Assembly: GCA_902531175.1 (NCBI GenBank) | Contig: CACADE010000002.1 | Span: 124,001-188,000 of the forward strand | Reading direction: 5' to 3' | Length of the DNA: 64,000 bases | Source of the DNA: an uncultured Pelagibacteraceae bacterium | Lineage (GTDB): Bacteria > Pseudomonadota > Alphaproteobacteria > Pelagibacterales > Pelagibacteraceae | Shown: piece by piece, positions 1 through 9,400 of the stretch | How the letters are laid out: every line of letters starts with the position of its first letter | Numbering within the stretch: the stretch's first letter is position 1 | Program-made: the position numbers and the translations under genes | Notes under the pieces: model-generated | What the model was told of the DNA's origin: nothing | Seen by the model: the letters and a program-made list of their open reading frames with translations, nothing else | Database searches by the model: none

Positions 1-522
1 GCTGCTCTAACAGTTGGACCTTTTTTAAAGGAAATAGGTAATAGCATGGGTTTAGACGTTTCAGCTGAAAGCGCTTTAGCGGCAGGCGGAGTAATGGGCA
101 TTATGATTATACCATTCATTTCAAGTTTAAGTGACGATGTGATTACAAGTGTACCTCAAAGTTTAAGAGATGGAAGTTATGCCATGGGAGCAACCAAATC
201 AGAAACAATAAAAAAAGTTATTTTTCCTGCAGCATTGCCTGGTATAGTTGGATCTATTTTGCTTGGTGTTTCAAGAGCAATTGGAGAAACAATGATAGTT
301 GTTATGGCCTCTGGTTTAGCTGCTAATTTAACTTTAAATCCATTAGAATCTACTTCAACAATTACAGCGCAAATTGTTGTAATATTAATTGGAGATCAAG
401 CTTTTGGCGACCCAAAAACGCAAGCTGCATTTGCTTTAGGTATGTCATTATTTTTAGTAACGCTCTGTTTGAATATTGTGGCCTTAAGAGTAGTTAAAAA
501 ATATAGAGAAAAATATGAATAA
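1..522 (+). CDS. pstC: Phosphate ABC transporter permease PstC (5' end outside window)
   Basis: Inner-membrane permease that pairs with PstA to carry phosphate across the cytoplasmic membrane. The frame is open from base 1 with no stop, so only the last 173 residues are visible. They contain the EAA-type cytoplasmic loop (DGSYAMGATKSE, around bases 166-205) that docks on the PstB ATPase, then two hydrophobic segments and a basic C-terminus. The stop overlaps the pstA start by 8 bp, indicating translational coupling. The family call is secure; any Pho box or PstS would lie upstream of the window. Confidence 0.95.
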   Translation, partial: AALTVGPFLKEIGNSMGLDVSAESALAAGGVMGIMIIPFISSLSDDVITSVPQSLRDGSYAMGATKSETIKKVIFPAALPGIVGSILLGVSRAIGETMIVVMASGLAANLTLNPLESTSTITAQIVVILIGDQAFGDPKTQAAFALGMSLFLVTLCLNIVALRVVKKYREKYE

Positions 523-1783
523 AAATAAAGAACAATTATTAAATAAAAGATATAAAGCTGAAAAGAGATTTCGATTATACGGTCAAAGTGCAATTTTTAT
601 GGCACTTTTATTTTTAACAATCTTTATTTTTAAAATTTTTTCGACAGGCTATTCAGCCTTTCAAAAAACTTGGCTTATTGTTCCAGTTACTTTTGATGCT
701 GAATTAATGATGTTAGAGCAAAATCCTTCTAAAGAGGATTTAAAAGATGCTGATTATTACGATATAGCATTAAAATCAATGGCTGATTTGGATCCAAATG
801 CTAATGAGGATCAAGAAAATGAGCTGAAGAGAATGGTCTCTTACTTTTTCGAAAGAGAGATTAAAAGGGAACTTTTAAACGACCCTTCATTAATTGGAAA
901 AACTAAAGATGTTTATTTAACTGCCTCAGATGATTTAGATCAAGTATTTAAAGGCAATTATCCAAGAGATTTACCTGAAGATCAAAGAAGAGTTACGGAT
1001 TATCAATTAAAGATTTTTGATCAACTTGTAGAACTAGGAAAAGTTGAAAGTAAATTCAATTTAAGTTTTTTTACATATCCTGATTCAAGAGAAGCTGAAT
1101 TAGCTGGTATAGCAAGTTCATTTATGGGATCAATATTTTCTATACTTGTTTGTTTAATGATAGCTTTTCCTGTAGCAGTTCTAGCAGCTATTTATTTAGA
1201 GGAATTTGCTCCTAAAAACAGATTTACTGATTTTATTGAGGTAAATATAAATAATTTAGCAGCAGTACCTTCAATTGTTTTTGGTCTTTTAGGACTGGGT
1301 ATTTTACTTGCTGTATTTCAATTACCTAGGTCAACACCTCTAGTCGGTGGAATAACTTTATCGTTGATGACTTTACCAACAATTATTATTGCTTGTAGAG
1401 CATCTTTAAAAGCAGTTCCTCCAAGTATAAGAGAGGCAGCACTTGCAATGGGTGCTAGTAAAATGCAAACTACAATGCATCATACAGTTCCGTTATCTAT
1501 GCCAGGGACTTTATCCGGTACAATAATTGGTTTGGCCCAAGCTTTAGGCGAAACTGCACCTTTGATATTGATTGGCATGGTGGCTTTTGTAAATACAATA
1601 CCAGGATCTCCCTTAGATCCAGCTGCAAGTTTGCCAGTGCAAATTTATATTTGGGCAGAGAGCGCTGAAAGAGGTTTTGTTGAGAAAGTTTCTGCCTGTA
1701 TTATGGTTCTATTAGGATTTTTAATTATAATGAACTTATTTGCACAAATAATTAGACATAAATTTGAAAAAAAATGGAGTTAA
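515..1783 (+). CDS. pstA: Phosphate ABC transporter permease PstA
   Basis: Second permease of the Pst high-affinity phosphate transporter. At 422 aa it is much longer than the E. coli protein (about 300 aa). After a first membrane segment (about residues 27-47) there is a hydrophilic, acidic insertion to about residue 205, like the extracytoplasmic N-terminal extension (DUF3333 type) of many alphaproteobacterial PstA proteins. The transporter core follows, with the EAA loop ([10 protein letters not shown], about residue 306) and membrane segments. It overlaps pstC by 8 bp and is followed directly by pstB. Confidence 0.95.
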   Translation: MNKNKEQLLNKRYKAEKRFRLYGQSAIFMALLFLTIFIFKIFSTGYSAFQKTWLIVPVTFDAELMMLEQNPSKEDLKDADYYDIALKSMADLDPNANEDQENELKRMVSYFFEREIKRELLNDPSLIGKTKDVYLTASDDLDQVFKGNYPRDLPEDQRRVTDYQLKIFDQLVELGKVESKFNLSFFTYPDSREAELAGIASSFMGSIFSILVCLMIAFPVAVLAAIYLEEFAPKNRFTDFIEVNINNLAAVPSIVFGLLGLGILLAVFQLPRSTPLVGGITLSLMTLPTIIIACRASLKAVPPSIREAALAMGASKMQTTMHHTVPLSMPGTLSGTIIGLAQALGETAPLILIGMVAFVNTIPGSPLDPAASLPVQIYIWAESAERGFVEKVSACIMVLLGFLIIMNLFAQIIRHKFEKKWS

Positions 1784-1784
1784 G

Positions 1785-2540
1785 ATGATAAAGATAAATT
1801 CAAAAAATGTAGATGTTTTCTATGGAAAAAAACAAGCTCTATTCAATATAAATTTAGATATTGAAGAAAATCAAGTTACAGCACTGATTGGGCCTTCAGG
1901 TTGTGGTAAATCTACTTTTTTAAGATGTCTAAACCGAATGAATGACGTTATTGATATATGTAGAGTAAAAGGGCAAATTATAATTAATGATTTTGATATC
2001 AATGATAAAAGTTGTGATGTTGTTAGATTAAGAGAAAAAATTGGTATGGTTTTTCAAAAACCAAATCCTTTTCCTAAAACTATTTATGAAAATATTTCTT
2101 ATGGTCCAACAATTCATGGTATGGCTCAATCAAAGAATGAAATGGATGAAATAGTTGAAACTAGCTTAAAAAAGGCAGCATTATGGGAAGAGGTGAAAGA
2201 TAGACTTCATGAACCAGGTACTGGTTTGTCTGGTGGTCAACAACAAAGATTATGTATAGCAAGGGCAATTTCAGTTAAACCTGAAGTTATTCTAATGGAC
2301 GAGCCTTGTTCTGCTTTAGATCCTATTGCTACAGCTCAAATAGAAGAACTAATTGATGAGTTAAAAAAAGACCATACTATTATAATAGTCACTCACTCAA
2401 TGGCACAAGCTGCAAGAGTTTCTCAAAATACAGGTTTTTTTCACCTTGGAGAATTGATAGAACATGGTTCTACTGATAAAATATTTAAGAATCCAGAAAA
2501 CAAAAAAACTCAGGATTATATCACAGGGAGGTTTGGATAA
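1785..2540 (+). CDS. pstB: Phosphate ABC transporter ATPase PstB
   Basis: ATPase subunit that powers the PstCA channel. Walker [10 protein letters not shown] is near residue 36, the signature LSGGQQQR near 148, Walker B VILMDEP near 168 and the switch His in VTHSM near 203. A TTG start at 1764 is possible, but I chose ATG 1785 because a GGAG ribosome-binding site (1776-1779) sits 5 bases upstream and the 251-aa product matches the family length. The stop TAA shares its last base with the phoU ATG. Confidence 0.95.
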   Translation: MIKINSKNVDVFYGKKQALFNINLDIEENQVTALIGPSGCGKSTFLRCLNRMNDVIDICRVKGQIIINDFDINDKSCDVVRLREKIGMVFQKPNPFPKTIYENISYGPTIHGMAQSKNEMDEIVETSLKKAALWEEVKDRLHEPGTGLSGGQQQRLCIARAISVKPEVILMDEPCSALDPIATAQIEELIDELKKDHTIIIVTHSMAQAARVSQNTGFFHLGELIEHGSTDKIFKNPENKKTQDYITGRFG

Positions 2541-3247
2541 TGACCGAAGCACCACATACAGTAAAGTCTTACGAAGAAGAACTTAAAAATTTAAATAGCA
2601 ATATAATTAAAATGGGTGGATTTTGTGAAGAAGCTTTGGGTAAAGCTATTCAAGCAATTACTACAAGAAATAGTGATAATGCTGAGGCAGTAATTAAAGA
2701 TGATGAAAAAATTGATAAATTTGAGACTTTAATTGAACAGCAAGTAGTAAATTTAATTGCTTTAAGACAACCTATGGCCATAGATCTTAGAGAAACAGTC
2801 ACTGCTTTAAAGATATCTTCTGACCTTGAGAGAATAGGTGATTTAGCAAAAAATATTTCTAAAAGAACTCTTTTGTTAAATGAAAATTTACCAAAAAATT
2901 TAGTAGATGCTATTATAAGAGTATCTTCGGATGCTCAAAAACAATTGAAATCAATATTAGATGCATATTTAGAAAGATCTTCGAGTATGGCAATTAATGT
3001 ATGGGAAAGCGACGAACAAATTGATGATTTAACAAATTTATGCATGCAAGAAGTGATTAGATATTTAAAAGATAACGAAAATAACTTAAGTGATGGAACC
3101 CACTTATTATTTGTAACTAAAAATATAGAGAGAATAGGTGATCATACAACCAACATTGCTGAGCAAGTATATTATTTAGTTAAGGGAGAATATCTAGAGG
3201 GTGATCGACCAAAAGGCACAGAACCTATTGTTACTGGAGAAAAGTAA
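2540..3247 (+). CDS. phoU: Phosphate transport regulator PhoU
   Basis: PhoU is a cytoplasmic helical protein that links Pst transporter activity to the PhoR/PhoB system and limits phosphate uptake. The 235-aa protein has the usual two homologous halves, each ending in the metal-binding motif family (ERIGDLAKNI near residue 97, ERIGDHTTNI near residue 197). It overlaps pstB by one base and is followed 3 bases later by phoB, so pstCAB-phoU-phoB reads as one operon. Confidence 0.95.
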   Translation: MTEAPHTVKSYEEELKNLNSNIIKMGGFCEEALGKAIQAITTRNSDNAEAVIKDDEKIDKFETLIEQQVVNLIALRQPMAIDLRETVTALKISSDLERIGDLAKNISKRTLLLNENLPKNLVDAIIRVSSDAQKQLKSILDAYLERSSSMAINVWESDEQIDDLTNLCMQEVIRYLKDNENNLSDGTHLLFVTKNIERIGDHTTNIAEQVYYLVKGEYLEGDRPKGTEPIVTGEK

Positions 3248-3250
3248 AAT

Positions 3251-3934
3251 ATGTCGGCTCACATTTTTATAGCTGAGGACGAGGCTGCTATAATAACTCT
3301 ACTAAAGTATAACCTTGAAAAAGAAGGTTACAAAGTAAGTTTCTGTGAAAATGGTGAAGATGCGCTTAAACAAATTAAAGATAAGCTTCCTGACTTAATA
3401 TTAATGGATTGGATGTTGCCCGATTTGTCAGGCGTTGAAATATGTAAAAATTTAAAAAAAAACAAAAAGCATAATGACATACCAGTAATAATGTTAACAG
3501 CAAAAGGCGAGGAGGAGGACAAATTAAGAGCTTTTGATACAGGTGCAGATGATTATGTAACAAAACCATTTAGTCAAAAAGAACTTAATGCAAGAATTAA
3601 ATCTTTACTCAGAAGATCAAAACCACAATCCACCGTTGATGTTGTTGAGTTTACAGATCTAAAAATAGATAGAATAACAAAAAGAGTTTATAGAAATAAC
3701 ATTGAAATATCTCTAGGACCTACAGAATTTAAATTATTAGATTTTTTTATCAAAAATCCAAAAAGGGTATATTCAAGAGAACAACTCTTAAACAATGTTT
3801 GGGGAGAAAATATTTACGTTGAAACTAGAACTGTCGATGTGCATATCAGAAGATTAAGACAGGCTATTAATATAGATAATACTAAGCCTTTAATTAGAAC
3901 TGTAAGATCAGCAGGTTATTCTTTAGAATCTTGA
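3251..3934 (+). CDS. phoB: Phosphate-regulon response regulator PhoB
   Basis: OmpR/PhoB-type response regulator, 227 aa. The receiver domain (about residues 1-120) has the phosphoacceptor Asp at about 53 (LMDWMLPD) and the conserved Lys in VTKPF near 104. The C-terminal winged helix (about 130-227) carries the trans-activation loop and the recognition region around VDVHIRRLRQ. No PhoR kinase follows; it may lie upstream of the window. The 3' end overlaps the convergent SixA-like gene by 19 bp. Confidence 0.93.
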   Translation: MSAHIFIAEDEAAIITLLKYNLEKEGYKVSFCENGEDALKQIKDKLPDLILMDWMLPDLSGVEICKNLKKNKKHNDIPVIMLTAKGEEEDKLRAFDTGADDYVTKPFSQKELNARIKSLLRRSKPQSTVDVVEFTDLKIDRITKRVYRNNIEISLGPTEFKLLDFFIKNPKRVYSREQLLNNVWGENIYVETRTVDVHIRRLRQAINIDNTKPLIRTVRSAGYSLES

Positions 3935-4440
3935 AGGTCTTTAGGTCTAGTAAATTCTTTAATTAAACCATTTCCATCTAATTTATTCCATTCATTAAAA
4001 TCAAAATAAATTTTTGCAAATGCCGATGTCGGAAATTTGTAGTTTAATAATTTAAAATGGTTGTTGTTGTGATTTTTTGTCAGTGATCGTATTAGATTTT
4101 TAACAGTAGGTTCATGGTTAATTAAAAGCACTGATTTATATTTTTTTGGTATTTTTTTTATTATATCTATAATTTTATCTTCACTTGATAAGTATAATTT
4201 TTTTGAAGAAATAATTTTTTTTGGTTTATCTATTTTTTTTAATAAAATTTTTAGGGTTTTCTTTGTTCTTTTTGATGATGAAAGTAATATGTAATCAAAC
4301 TTATAATTGTTTTTAACAAAAAATTCACAAATCTTTTTTGCATTTTTCTCGCCACGCTTACTTAATGGTCTTTCATGATCATCAAGATTTGGGTGGTCCC
4401 AGCTAGATTTTGCATGACGCATAACGTATAATTTAAGCAT
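3916..4440 (-). CDS. SixA-like histidine phosphatase superfamily protein
   Basis: A 174-aa branch-1 histidine phosphatase. Visible motifs are the catalytic MRHAKS (His9), the ERPLSKRG helix typical of SixA-like phosphohistidine phosphatases, and the second conserved His in LLINHEPTV. I chose ATG 4440, which puts the phosphatase motif at the N-terminus; the frame stays open to 4533 but that extension is hydrophobic and would overlap ppk. The substrate is not evident: family members act on phosphohistidine proteins or small phosphoesters. It stands between phoB and ppk. Confidence 0.8.
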   Translation of the reverse strand: MLKLYVMRHAKSSWDHPNLDDHERPLSKRGEKNAKKICEFFVKNNYKFDYILLSSSKRTKKTLKILLKKIDKPKKIISSKKLYLSSEDKIIDIIKKIPKKYKSVLLINHEPTVKNLIRSLTKNHNNNHFKLLNYKFPTSAFAKIYFDFNEWNKLDGNGLIKEFTRPKDLQDSKE

Positions 4441-4453
4441 AAATTTTAAATAT

Positions 4454-6604
4454 ATGACTGCATTAAAAAAACAAGATAAAGAAACACTAAAATCTAAATA
4501 CATAAATAGAGAGCTGTCTTGGCTAAAATTCAACGACAGAGTTCTTCTTGAGGCCCAAAATTTTGAAAATCCTCTTTATGAAAGAATTAAATTTTTATCT
4601 ATAGCTGGATCAAATTTAGATGAATTTTTCATGGTTCGTGTTGCAGGTTTATATAGTCAAATCAAACAAGATGTAGATTCACTTAGTTCTGATGGTCTTA
4701 CTCCTGATGAACAAATGAGTGAAGTTATTTTGGAAACAAATAATCTTCTTAATAAACAAAATAAAATATTTAGAGATTTAATTCTTCAATTAAAAAAAGC
4801 AAATATAAGTATAGTTAAACCTGAAAATTTAAGTAAAACTGAACAAAAAAGATTATTTAAAATTTTTAATGAAGAAATTTACCCTCTGCTAACCCCATCA
4901 GCAATAGACCCAGCTCATCCCTTTCCATTTATTGCAAATCAAGGAAGAGCATTAGTTATGAGATTAAATAAGAAAAATAAAAAAAGGACTTTAAATGCAA
5001 TAATAGTAATTCCAAAAGCTTTATCAAGATTTATTGAAATAGATGGAAATAAAAGTTTTAAAAAATTTTTAATTATAGATGATGTTATAAGTTTTTTTGC
5101 CTCTGAAATATTTCCTGATCATGATTTAGATAAAAAAATGTTATTTAGAGTTATAAGAGATAGTGATGTAGAAATTCAAGAGGAGGCCGAAGATTTAGTA
5201 AGATCTTTTGAATTGGCTTTAAAAAGAAGAAGAACAGGTGACATAGTACGTTTAGAAATTTTAAAAAATAGTAATAATGACTTAATTAAGTTTATAACCA
5301 ATAAGTTAAACGTAAAATCTGAATACATCTATGAAATTGAAGGCATTGTTGGAATTCAAGATATAGACCAAGTTTGTAAAATTAAAAATTCTAAATTAAG
5401 ATTTAAAAATTTTAATCCCAGGGAGGTTGAGAGATTAAAGGAGTTTAATAATAATTTTTTTGATACTATAAAAAAAAAAGATTTAATAGTTCATCACCCT
5501 TTTGAAACATTTGATGCTGTCGTTGAGTTTTTAAATCAAGCTGCATATGATAAAAAAGTTATAGCAATTAAACAAACTCTATACAGAACAACGCTAGATT
5601 CTCCAATTGTTAAAGCCTTAATAACAGCAGCTGAAAATGGAAAGACAGTAACCGCTTTAATAGAGATCAAAGCAAGATTTGATGAAGAAGCAAACATTCA
5701 ACTTTCAAGAAGTTTAGAAAATGCAGGAATTCAAATAGTTTATGGTTTTGCAAAATATAAAACACATGCAAAATCATCTTTAATATTAAGAAAAGAGCAG
5801 GGAAAAATTCAAACTTATATACATCTGGGAACTGGCAATTATCACCCAGTTAATGCAAAAATTTATACTGACTTATCTTTATTTAGCTCTGATAAAAAAA
5901 TAGCAACTGATGTGGAAAAATTTTTTAATTATGTAACTGGTTATTCAAAACCACGAAATCTTAGTAAAATATCTATATCACCAATTAATCTTAGGGAAAC
6001 CTTGAACAAATGTATTGCTAACGAGATAACAAATGTCAAAAAAGGTAAAAAAGGTGAAATATGGGCCAAAATGAATTCCTTGGTAGATCCAGCGATAATT
6101 GATAAATTTTACGAAGCTTCAAATGCTGGAGTAAAGATATTTTTATTTGTAAGAGGTGTTTGTTGTTTAAGACCTGGAGTTAAAGATAAATCTGAAAATA
6201 TAATAGTTAAAAGTATGATTGGAAGATTTTTGGAACACTCAAGAATTTATTGTTTTGCAAATGGAAAAACAATGCCTAGTAGAGATGCAAAAGTTTTTAT
6301 TTCATCAGCAGATTTAATGCCAAGAAATTTAAATCGAAGAGTAGAACTTCTAGTTCCAATTGAAAACCAAACAGTCCACGAACAAGTTCTTGATCAAATT
6401 ATGTTAGCTAATTATTTAGATAAAAAACAAAGTTGGGAACTTGATGCTAGTGGAAATTATAAAAAAATTAAATATAGTGAAAATGATTCTTTTTCAGCCC
6501 ATGATTATTTTATGAATAATCCTAGTTTATCTGGAAGAGGTAAAGCTAAATTAAAAATGAAACCGAAAAAATTAAACTTAAGACTTATTAAAAGTGGAAA
6601 TTAA
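4454..6604 (+). CDS. ppk: Polyphosphate kinase 1
   Basis: Membrane-associated PPK1 makes polyphosphate from ATP reversibly. At 716 aa it is full length. The N-terminal domain begins INRELSWLKFNDRVL, and the phospholipase-D-like catalytic half has the autophosphorylated His in KTHAKSS (about residue 438) and the second His in HLGTGNYHP (about residue 457). The last 11 bases overlap the ppx start, so the pair is probably translated together. The position after the pst operon fits joint control of phosphate storage, but no Pho box was identified. Confidence 0.96.
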   Translation: MTALKKQDKETLKSKYINRELSWLKFNDRVLLEAQNFENPLYERIKFLSIAGSNLDEFFMVRVAGLYSQIKQDVDSLSSDGLTPDEQMSEVILETNNLLNKQNKIFRDLILQLKKANISIVKPENLSKTEQKRLFKIFNEEIYPLLTPSAIDPAHPFPFIANQGRALVMRLNKKNKKRTLNAIIVIPKALSRFIEIDGNKSFKKFLIIDDVISFFASEIFPDHDLDKKMLFRVIRDSDVEIQEEAEDLVRSFELALKRRRTGDIVRLEILKNSNNDLIKFITNKLNVKSEYIYEIEGIVGIQDIDQVCKIKNSKLRFKNFNPREVERLKEFNNNFFDTIKKKDLIVHHPFETFDAVVEFLNQAAYDKKVIAIKQTLYRTTLDSPIVKALITAAENGKTVTALIEIKARFDEEANIQLSRSLENAGIQIVYGFAKYKTHAKSSLILRKEQGKIQTYIHLGTGNYHPVNAKIYTDLSLFSSDKKIATDVEKFFNYVTGYSKPRNLSKISISPINLRETLNKCIANEITNVKKGKKGEIWAKMNSLVDPAIIDKFYEASNAGVKIFLFVRGVCCLRPGVKDKSENIIVKSMIGRFLEHSRIYCFANGKTMPSRDAKVFISSADLMPRNLNRRVELLVPIENQTVHEQVLDQIMLANYLDKKQSWELDASGNYKKIKYSENDSFSAHDYFMNNPSLSGRGKAKLKMKPKKLNLRLIKSGN

Positions 6605-8105
6605 AGTTTTTAAAAATAAACAAAATTTAAAATTAAAACCTGCTAAATTAGCAGTTATTGATATAGGCTCTAATTCTATTAGGATGCTAATTTATGAAGA
6701 TTTTAGCTCTTCTCGTGTGCCTTTTTTCAATGAAAAAGCTGTTTGTGAACTTGGTAAAAATTTAGATAAATCAAGAAAACTTCATAAGTCTGGTGTTGAT
6801 TATGCTCAAAAAGTATTGAAGAGATTTTCAGAGATTTTAAATGTTTCTAAAATTTCTAATTTAAAAATAATAGCAACTGCAGTTTTAAGAGAAGCAACTG
6901 ATGCAAAACCATTTGTTGAATACGTAGAAAATCTTTTTAAGAAAAAAATAGAAATCTTAAGTGGAGAGGAAGAAGCAATTTGTTCAGCTGAAGGTGTTAA
7001 AATTGGATTTGATAATGTAGATGGGTTAGTTGCTGATCTTGGTGGAGGTAGTTTAGAATTAGCTCGAGTTGAAAATGGTTTGATCACTAATAAAACATCT
7101 TTACCCTTAGGTGTTTTAAGATTAATTAATAATCCAATTGTAAAAAAGAGAAACCTTTCTAAATATATAAAAAAACTTTTGAGAGATGAAAAATGGTTAT
7201 CTAAAAAAAAATTTGAAAATCTTTATTTAGTTGGCGGAACATGGAGAGCTTTATTTAAACTTCATCTTTTTCAAAATAAACACCCTGTCCACATAATCCA
7301 TCAGTATTCAGTAAATTATGAAACTTTATCAACATTTATAGAAAAAATAGCATCGTTCAATAAAGCAAAACTAAAAACAGTTGAATATATATCTAAATCT
7401 AGAACACCTTATCTACCATATAGCTCTATAATTTTAGATGAGATCATGAGAGCAACAAATCCAAAAAACATAATATGTTCCATAAGCGGTATTAGGGAGG
7501 GATCTTTGACGAAAGATTACTTTAAAAATATTGATAACTCTCAAGTTTTTGAAAAATCATTAGAATATATTTCTAAGAAGAGAGGTGATTTGGGATTAAC
7601 CTACAAAAAGTATTATGAATTTATCAAACCTGTATTTGATGGTAATGAACATTTTGATGAAAAATTGCTTAATTTAGCTTGTGTTTTAAGTCATATGGAT
7701 TGGGGACTTGGTGCTTTTCAAAAAGCAGAATTAGTTTTTCAAGAAACATTAAATACTCCATTATTGAGACTTTCACATAAAGAAAGAATTCAAATAGCTC
7801 TTTCATGTTATTGGAGGTACTGCAGCATTAAATACAACCCTAAAATAGAATATTTAACTTTTTTAAATAATAATGAAATTTTTTCTAGTAAACAAGTTGG
7901 TGCAGCATTAAGATTTGCACATTCACTTACATCTATTTCAACTATCTTCTTAGAGGAATTTAAATTGTATAAAAGAGGTAACTCTGTATTTTTAAAAATT
8001 CCAGCACAACACCAAGAAATAATTTCTAAACAAGTTACAAAAAGATTTAAAGCTCTGGCGAGAGAATTATTTTTAGAACCAAGAGTAATTTATTCAAATA
8101 ATTAA
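6594..8105 (+). CDS. ppx: Exopolyphosphatase (Ppx/GppA family)
   Basis: Exopolyphosphatase releases phosphate from polyphosphate chain ends. The 503-aa protein starts with GTG 6594 inside the end of ppk. The ASKHA-fold motifs are present: IDIGSNSIRML near residue 22, TAVLREATD, GEEEAICSAEG, and the phosphate loop ADLGGGSLEL. A C-terminal helical HD-like part (from about residue 320) matches the long Ppx form. GppA-type pppGpp hydrolysis cannot be excluded from sequence, but the ppk partner favours Ppx. The perfect hairpin at 8238-8271 is the likely terminator. Confidence 0.92.
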   Translation: MEIKVFKNKQNLKLKPAKLAVIDIGSNSIRMLIYEDFSSSRVPFFNEKAVCELGKNLDKSRKLHKSGVDYAQKVLKRFSEILNVSKISNLKIIATAVLREATDAKPFVEYVENLFKKKIEILSGEEEAICSAEGVKIGFDNVDGLVADLGGGSLELARVENGLITNKTSLPLGVLRLINNPIVKKRNLSKYIKKLLRDEKWLSKKKFENLYLVGGTWRALFKLHLFQNKHPVHIIHQYSVNYETLSTFIEKIASFNKAKLKTVEYISKSRTPYLPYSSIILDEIMRATNPKNIICSISGIREGSLTKDYFKNIDNSQVFEKSLEYISKKRGDLGLTYKKYYEFIKPVFDGNEHFDEKLLNLACVLSHMDWGLGAFQKAELVFQETLNTPLLRLSHKERIQIALSCYWRYCSIKYNPKIEYLTFLNNNEIFSSKQVGAALRFAHSLTSISTIFLEEFKLYKRGNSVFLKIPAQHQEIISKQVTKRFKALARELFLEPRVIYSNN

Positions 8106-8237
8106 TATATAATTTAATTTATTACAACTTACAGGTTAGTGATTTTTCTTCTTTAATATATTTTTAATTTTATTGAAACATATCTTTAATCCAAATGTAA
8201 TATTGTTCTGTGATTAAATTGTAAACATTAAACCCCT

Positions 8238-8276
8238 GAAATACGCTCGGTATTATTATTGAGCGTATTTCTTTTT
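8238..8276 (+). terminator. Rho-independent terminator of ppk-ppx
   Basis: Perfect 11-bp inverted repeat, GAAATACGCTC at 8238-8248 and GAGCGTATTTC at 8261-8271, with a 12-base loop followed by five T (8272-8276) on the plus strand. The 3' arm lies inside the last codons of the minus-strand NUDIX gene. It is the only classical intrinsic terminator I could see in the window. Confidence 0.85.
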
Positions 8277-8744
8277 ATAAAACAAATACATTCCTATATG
8301 AGATGCATTGTTAAATTTACCATTCTCAATTAATTTAATTATTTGATGATCTGAAACTATGTGGATTTTAATTCCTTTTTCAGGCTTTGAAATTTTAATA
8401 AGATTATTACAAAAAAAACCAGTAATTTTAGTGGTGAGTCGACCTGGTTCAGAATAAAATGAAGTAATTTTTCTTAATTTATTTCTTGATTTATATCCTG
8501 TTTCTTCAATTAATTCTTTTTTAGCAGATATTAAAGCTGTTTCATGTTTTTCAATTATACCAGATGGAAACTCAAAATTAATTTGATTTATAGGAATTCT
8601 TTTTTGTGAAACCAAAATATACTTGTTCTTAATTTTGGGTATTACTATTGAAAGGTTTGAGGTTTTTAAAAAATGATAAAATTCTTTTTTTTTAAATTTT
8701 TTATTAATTAATTTAATATTGTTTGTTAGTTTTAAATTTTTCAA
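8256..8744 (-). CDS. NUDIX hydrolase, ADP-ribose pyrophosphatase-like
   Basis: A 162-aa NUDIX hydrolase. The Nudix box is complete (G-x5-E-x7-KE-x2-EE-x-G: GIIEKHE near residue 62, then KELIEETGY), with an Arg-to-Lys change at its first catalytic pair. A Pro/Gly pattern after the box (YSEPGRLTTK) resembles ADP-ribose or nucleoside-diphosphate-sugar hydrolases; the substrate is inferred. The start is uncertain: TTG 8744 overlaps the TGA of the upstream aquaporin (ATTGA arrangement) and gives a normal-length protein. The frame stays open further upstream inside the aquaporin gene. Confidence 0.75.
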   Translation of the reverse strand: MKNLKLTNNIKLINKKFKKKEFYHFLKTSNLSIVIPKIKNKYILVSQKRIPINQINFEFPSGIIEKHETALISAKKELIEETGYKSRNKLRKITSFYSEPGRLTTKITGFFCNNLIKISKPEKGIKIHIVSDHQIIKLIENGKFNNASHIGMYLFYKKKYAQ

Positions 8745-9400
8745 TCTTTTTCTAAGAATAATTTTTTTGCGATATAAACAGCAATTAACATACCAATTAA
8801 TTCTGCAATTATATAAAAAGGAGTGTTTAAATAACTTATACCAGTAAACGACTCTGTGAATGTTCTTGCTATTGTTACAGCAGGATTTGCAAAAGAAGTT
8901 GACGAGGTAAACCAATAACCAGCAGTGATATATAAACCAACTGATCCAGCAACAGCTATTTTACCTGATTTCATTGAACCAAAAATAATTAAAATAAGAC
9001 CCAACGTAGCAACTATTTCAGAAGTAAAAATATAAATCCCACTCCTTGACTTTGTTGATAATTCAAAAACCTGATGTTCAAAAAAGAAATTAGCTAATGC
9101 TACACCTAGCAAACATCCAAGTATCTGAGCAGAAATATAAAAGGGTAGAAGGTTTTTTTTTAACTTTCCTGTAATTGTCATAGCAATACTTACAAATGGA
9201 TTGAAATGAGCCCCAGATACATCAGCAAATACTGTTATTAGCACAAACAATCCAGCTCCGGTTGCCAATGTGTTTGCTATTAGCATTACTGCTATATCAT
9301 TAGTTAGATTTTCTGCCATTAAACCTGATCCAACTATGATCATGACCAGAAAGCAACTTCCAATGAACTCTGAAAGAAAATATCTATTTTTATTTTTCAT
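8741..9400 (-). CDS. MIP-family channel, AqpS/GlpF-like aquaporin
   Basis: Integral membrane channel of 219 aa with six membrane segments and two half-helix loops. The first loop has NPF (residues 67-69, HFNPFVS) instead of NPA; the second has canonical NPA (172-174, ANPAVT) followed by the selectivity Arg (about 179). It overlaps by 11 bp the upstream ArsC-like gene. That pairing matches the AqpS-ArsC arrangement known from Sinorhizobium, where arsenate is reduced and arsenite leaves through the channel. Water or small-solute transport remains possible. Confidence 0.85.
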   Translation of the reverse strand: MKNKNRYFLSEFIGSCFLVMIIVGSGLMAENLTNDIAVMLIANTLATGAGLFVLITVFADVSGAHFNPFVSIAMTITGKLKKNLLPFYISAQILGCLLGVALANFFFEHQVFELSTKSRSGIYIFTSEIVATLGLILIIFGSMKSGKIAVAGSVGLYITAGYWFTSSTSFANPAVTIARTFTESFTGISYLNTPFYIIAELIGMLIAVYIAKKLFLEKD

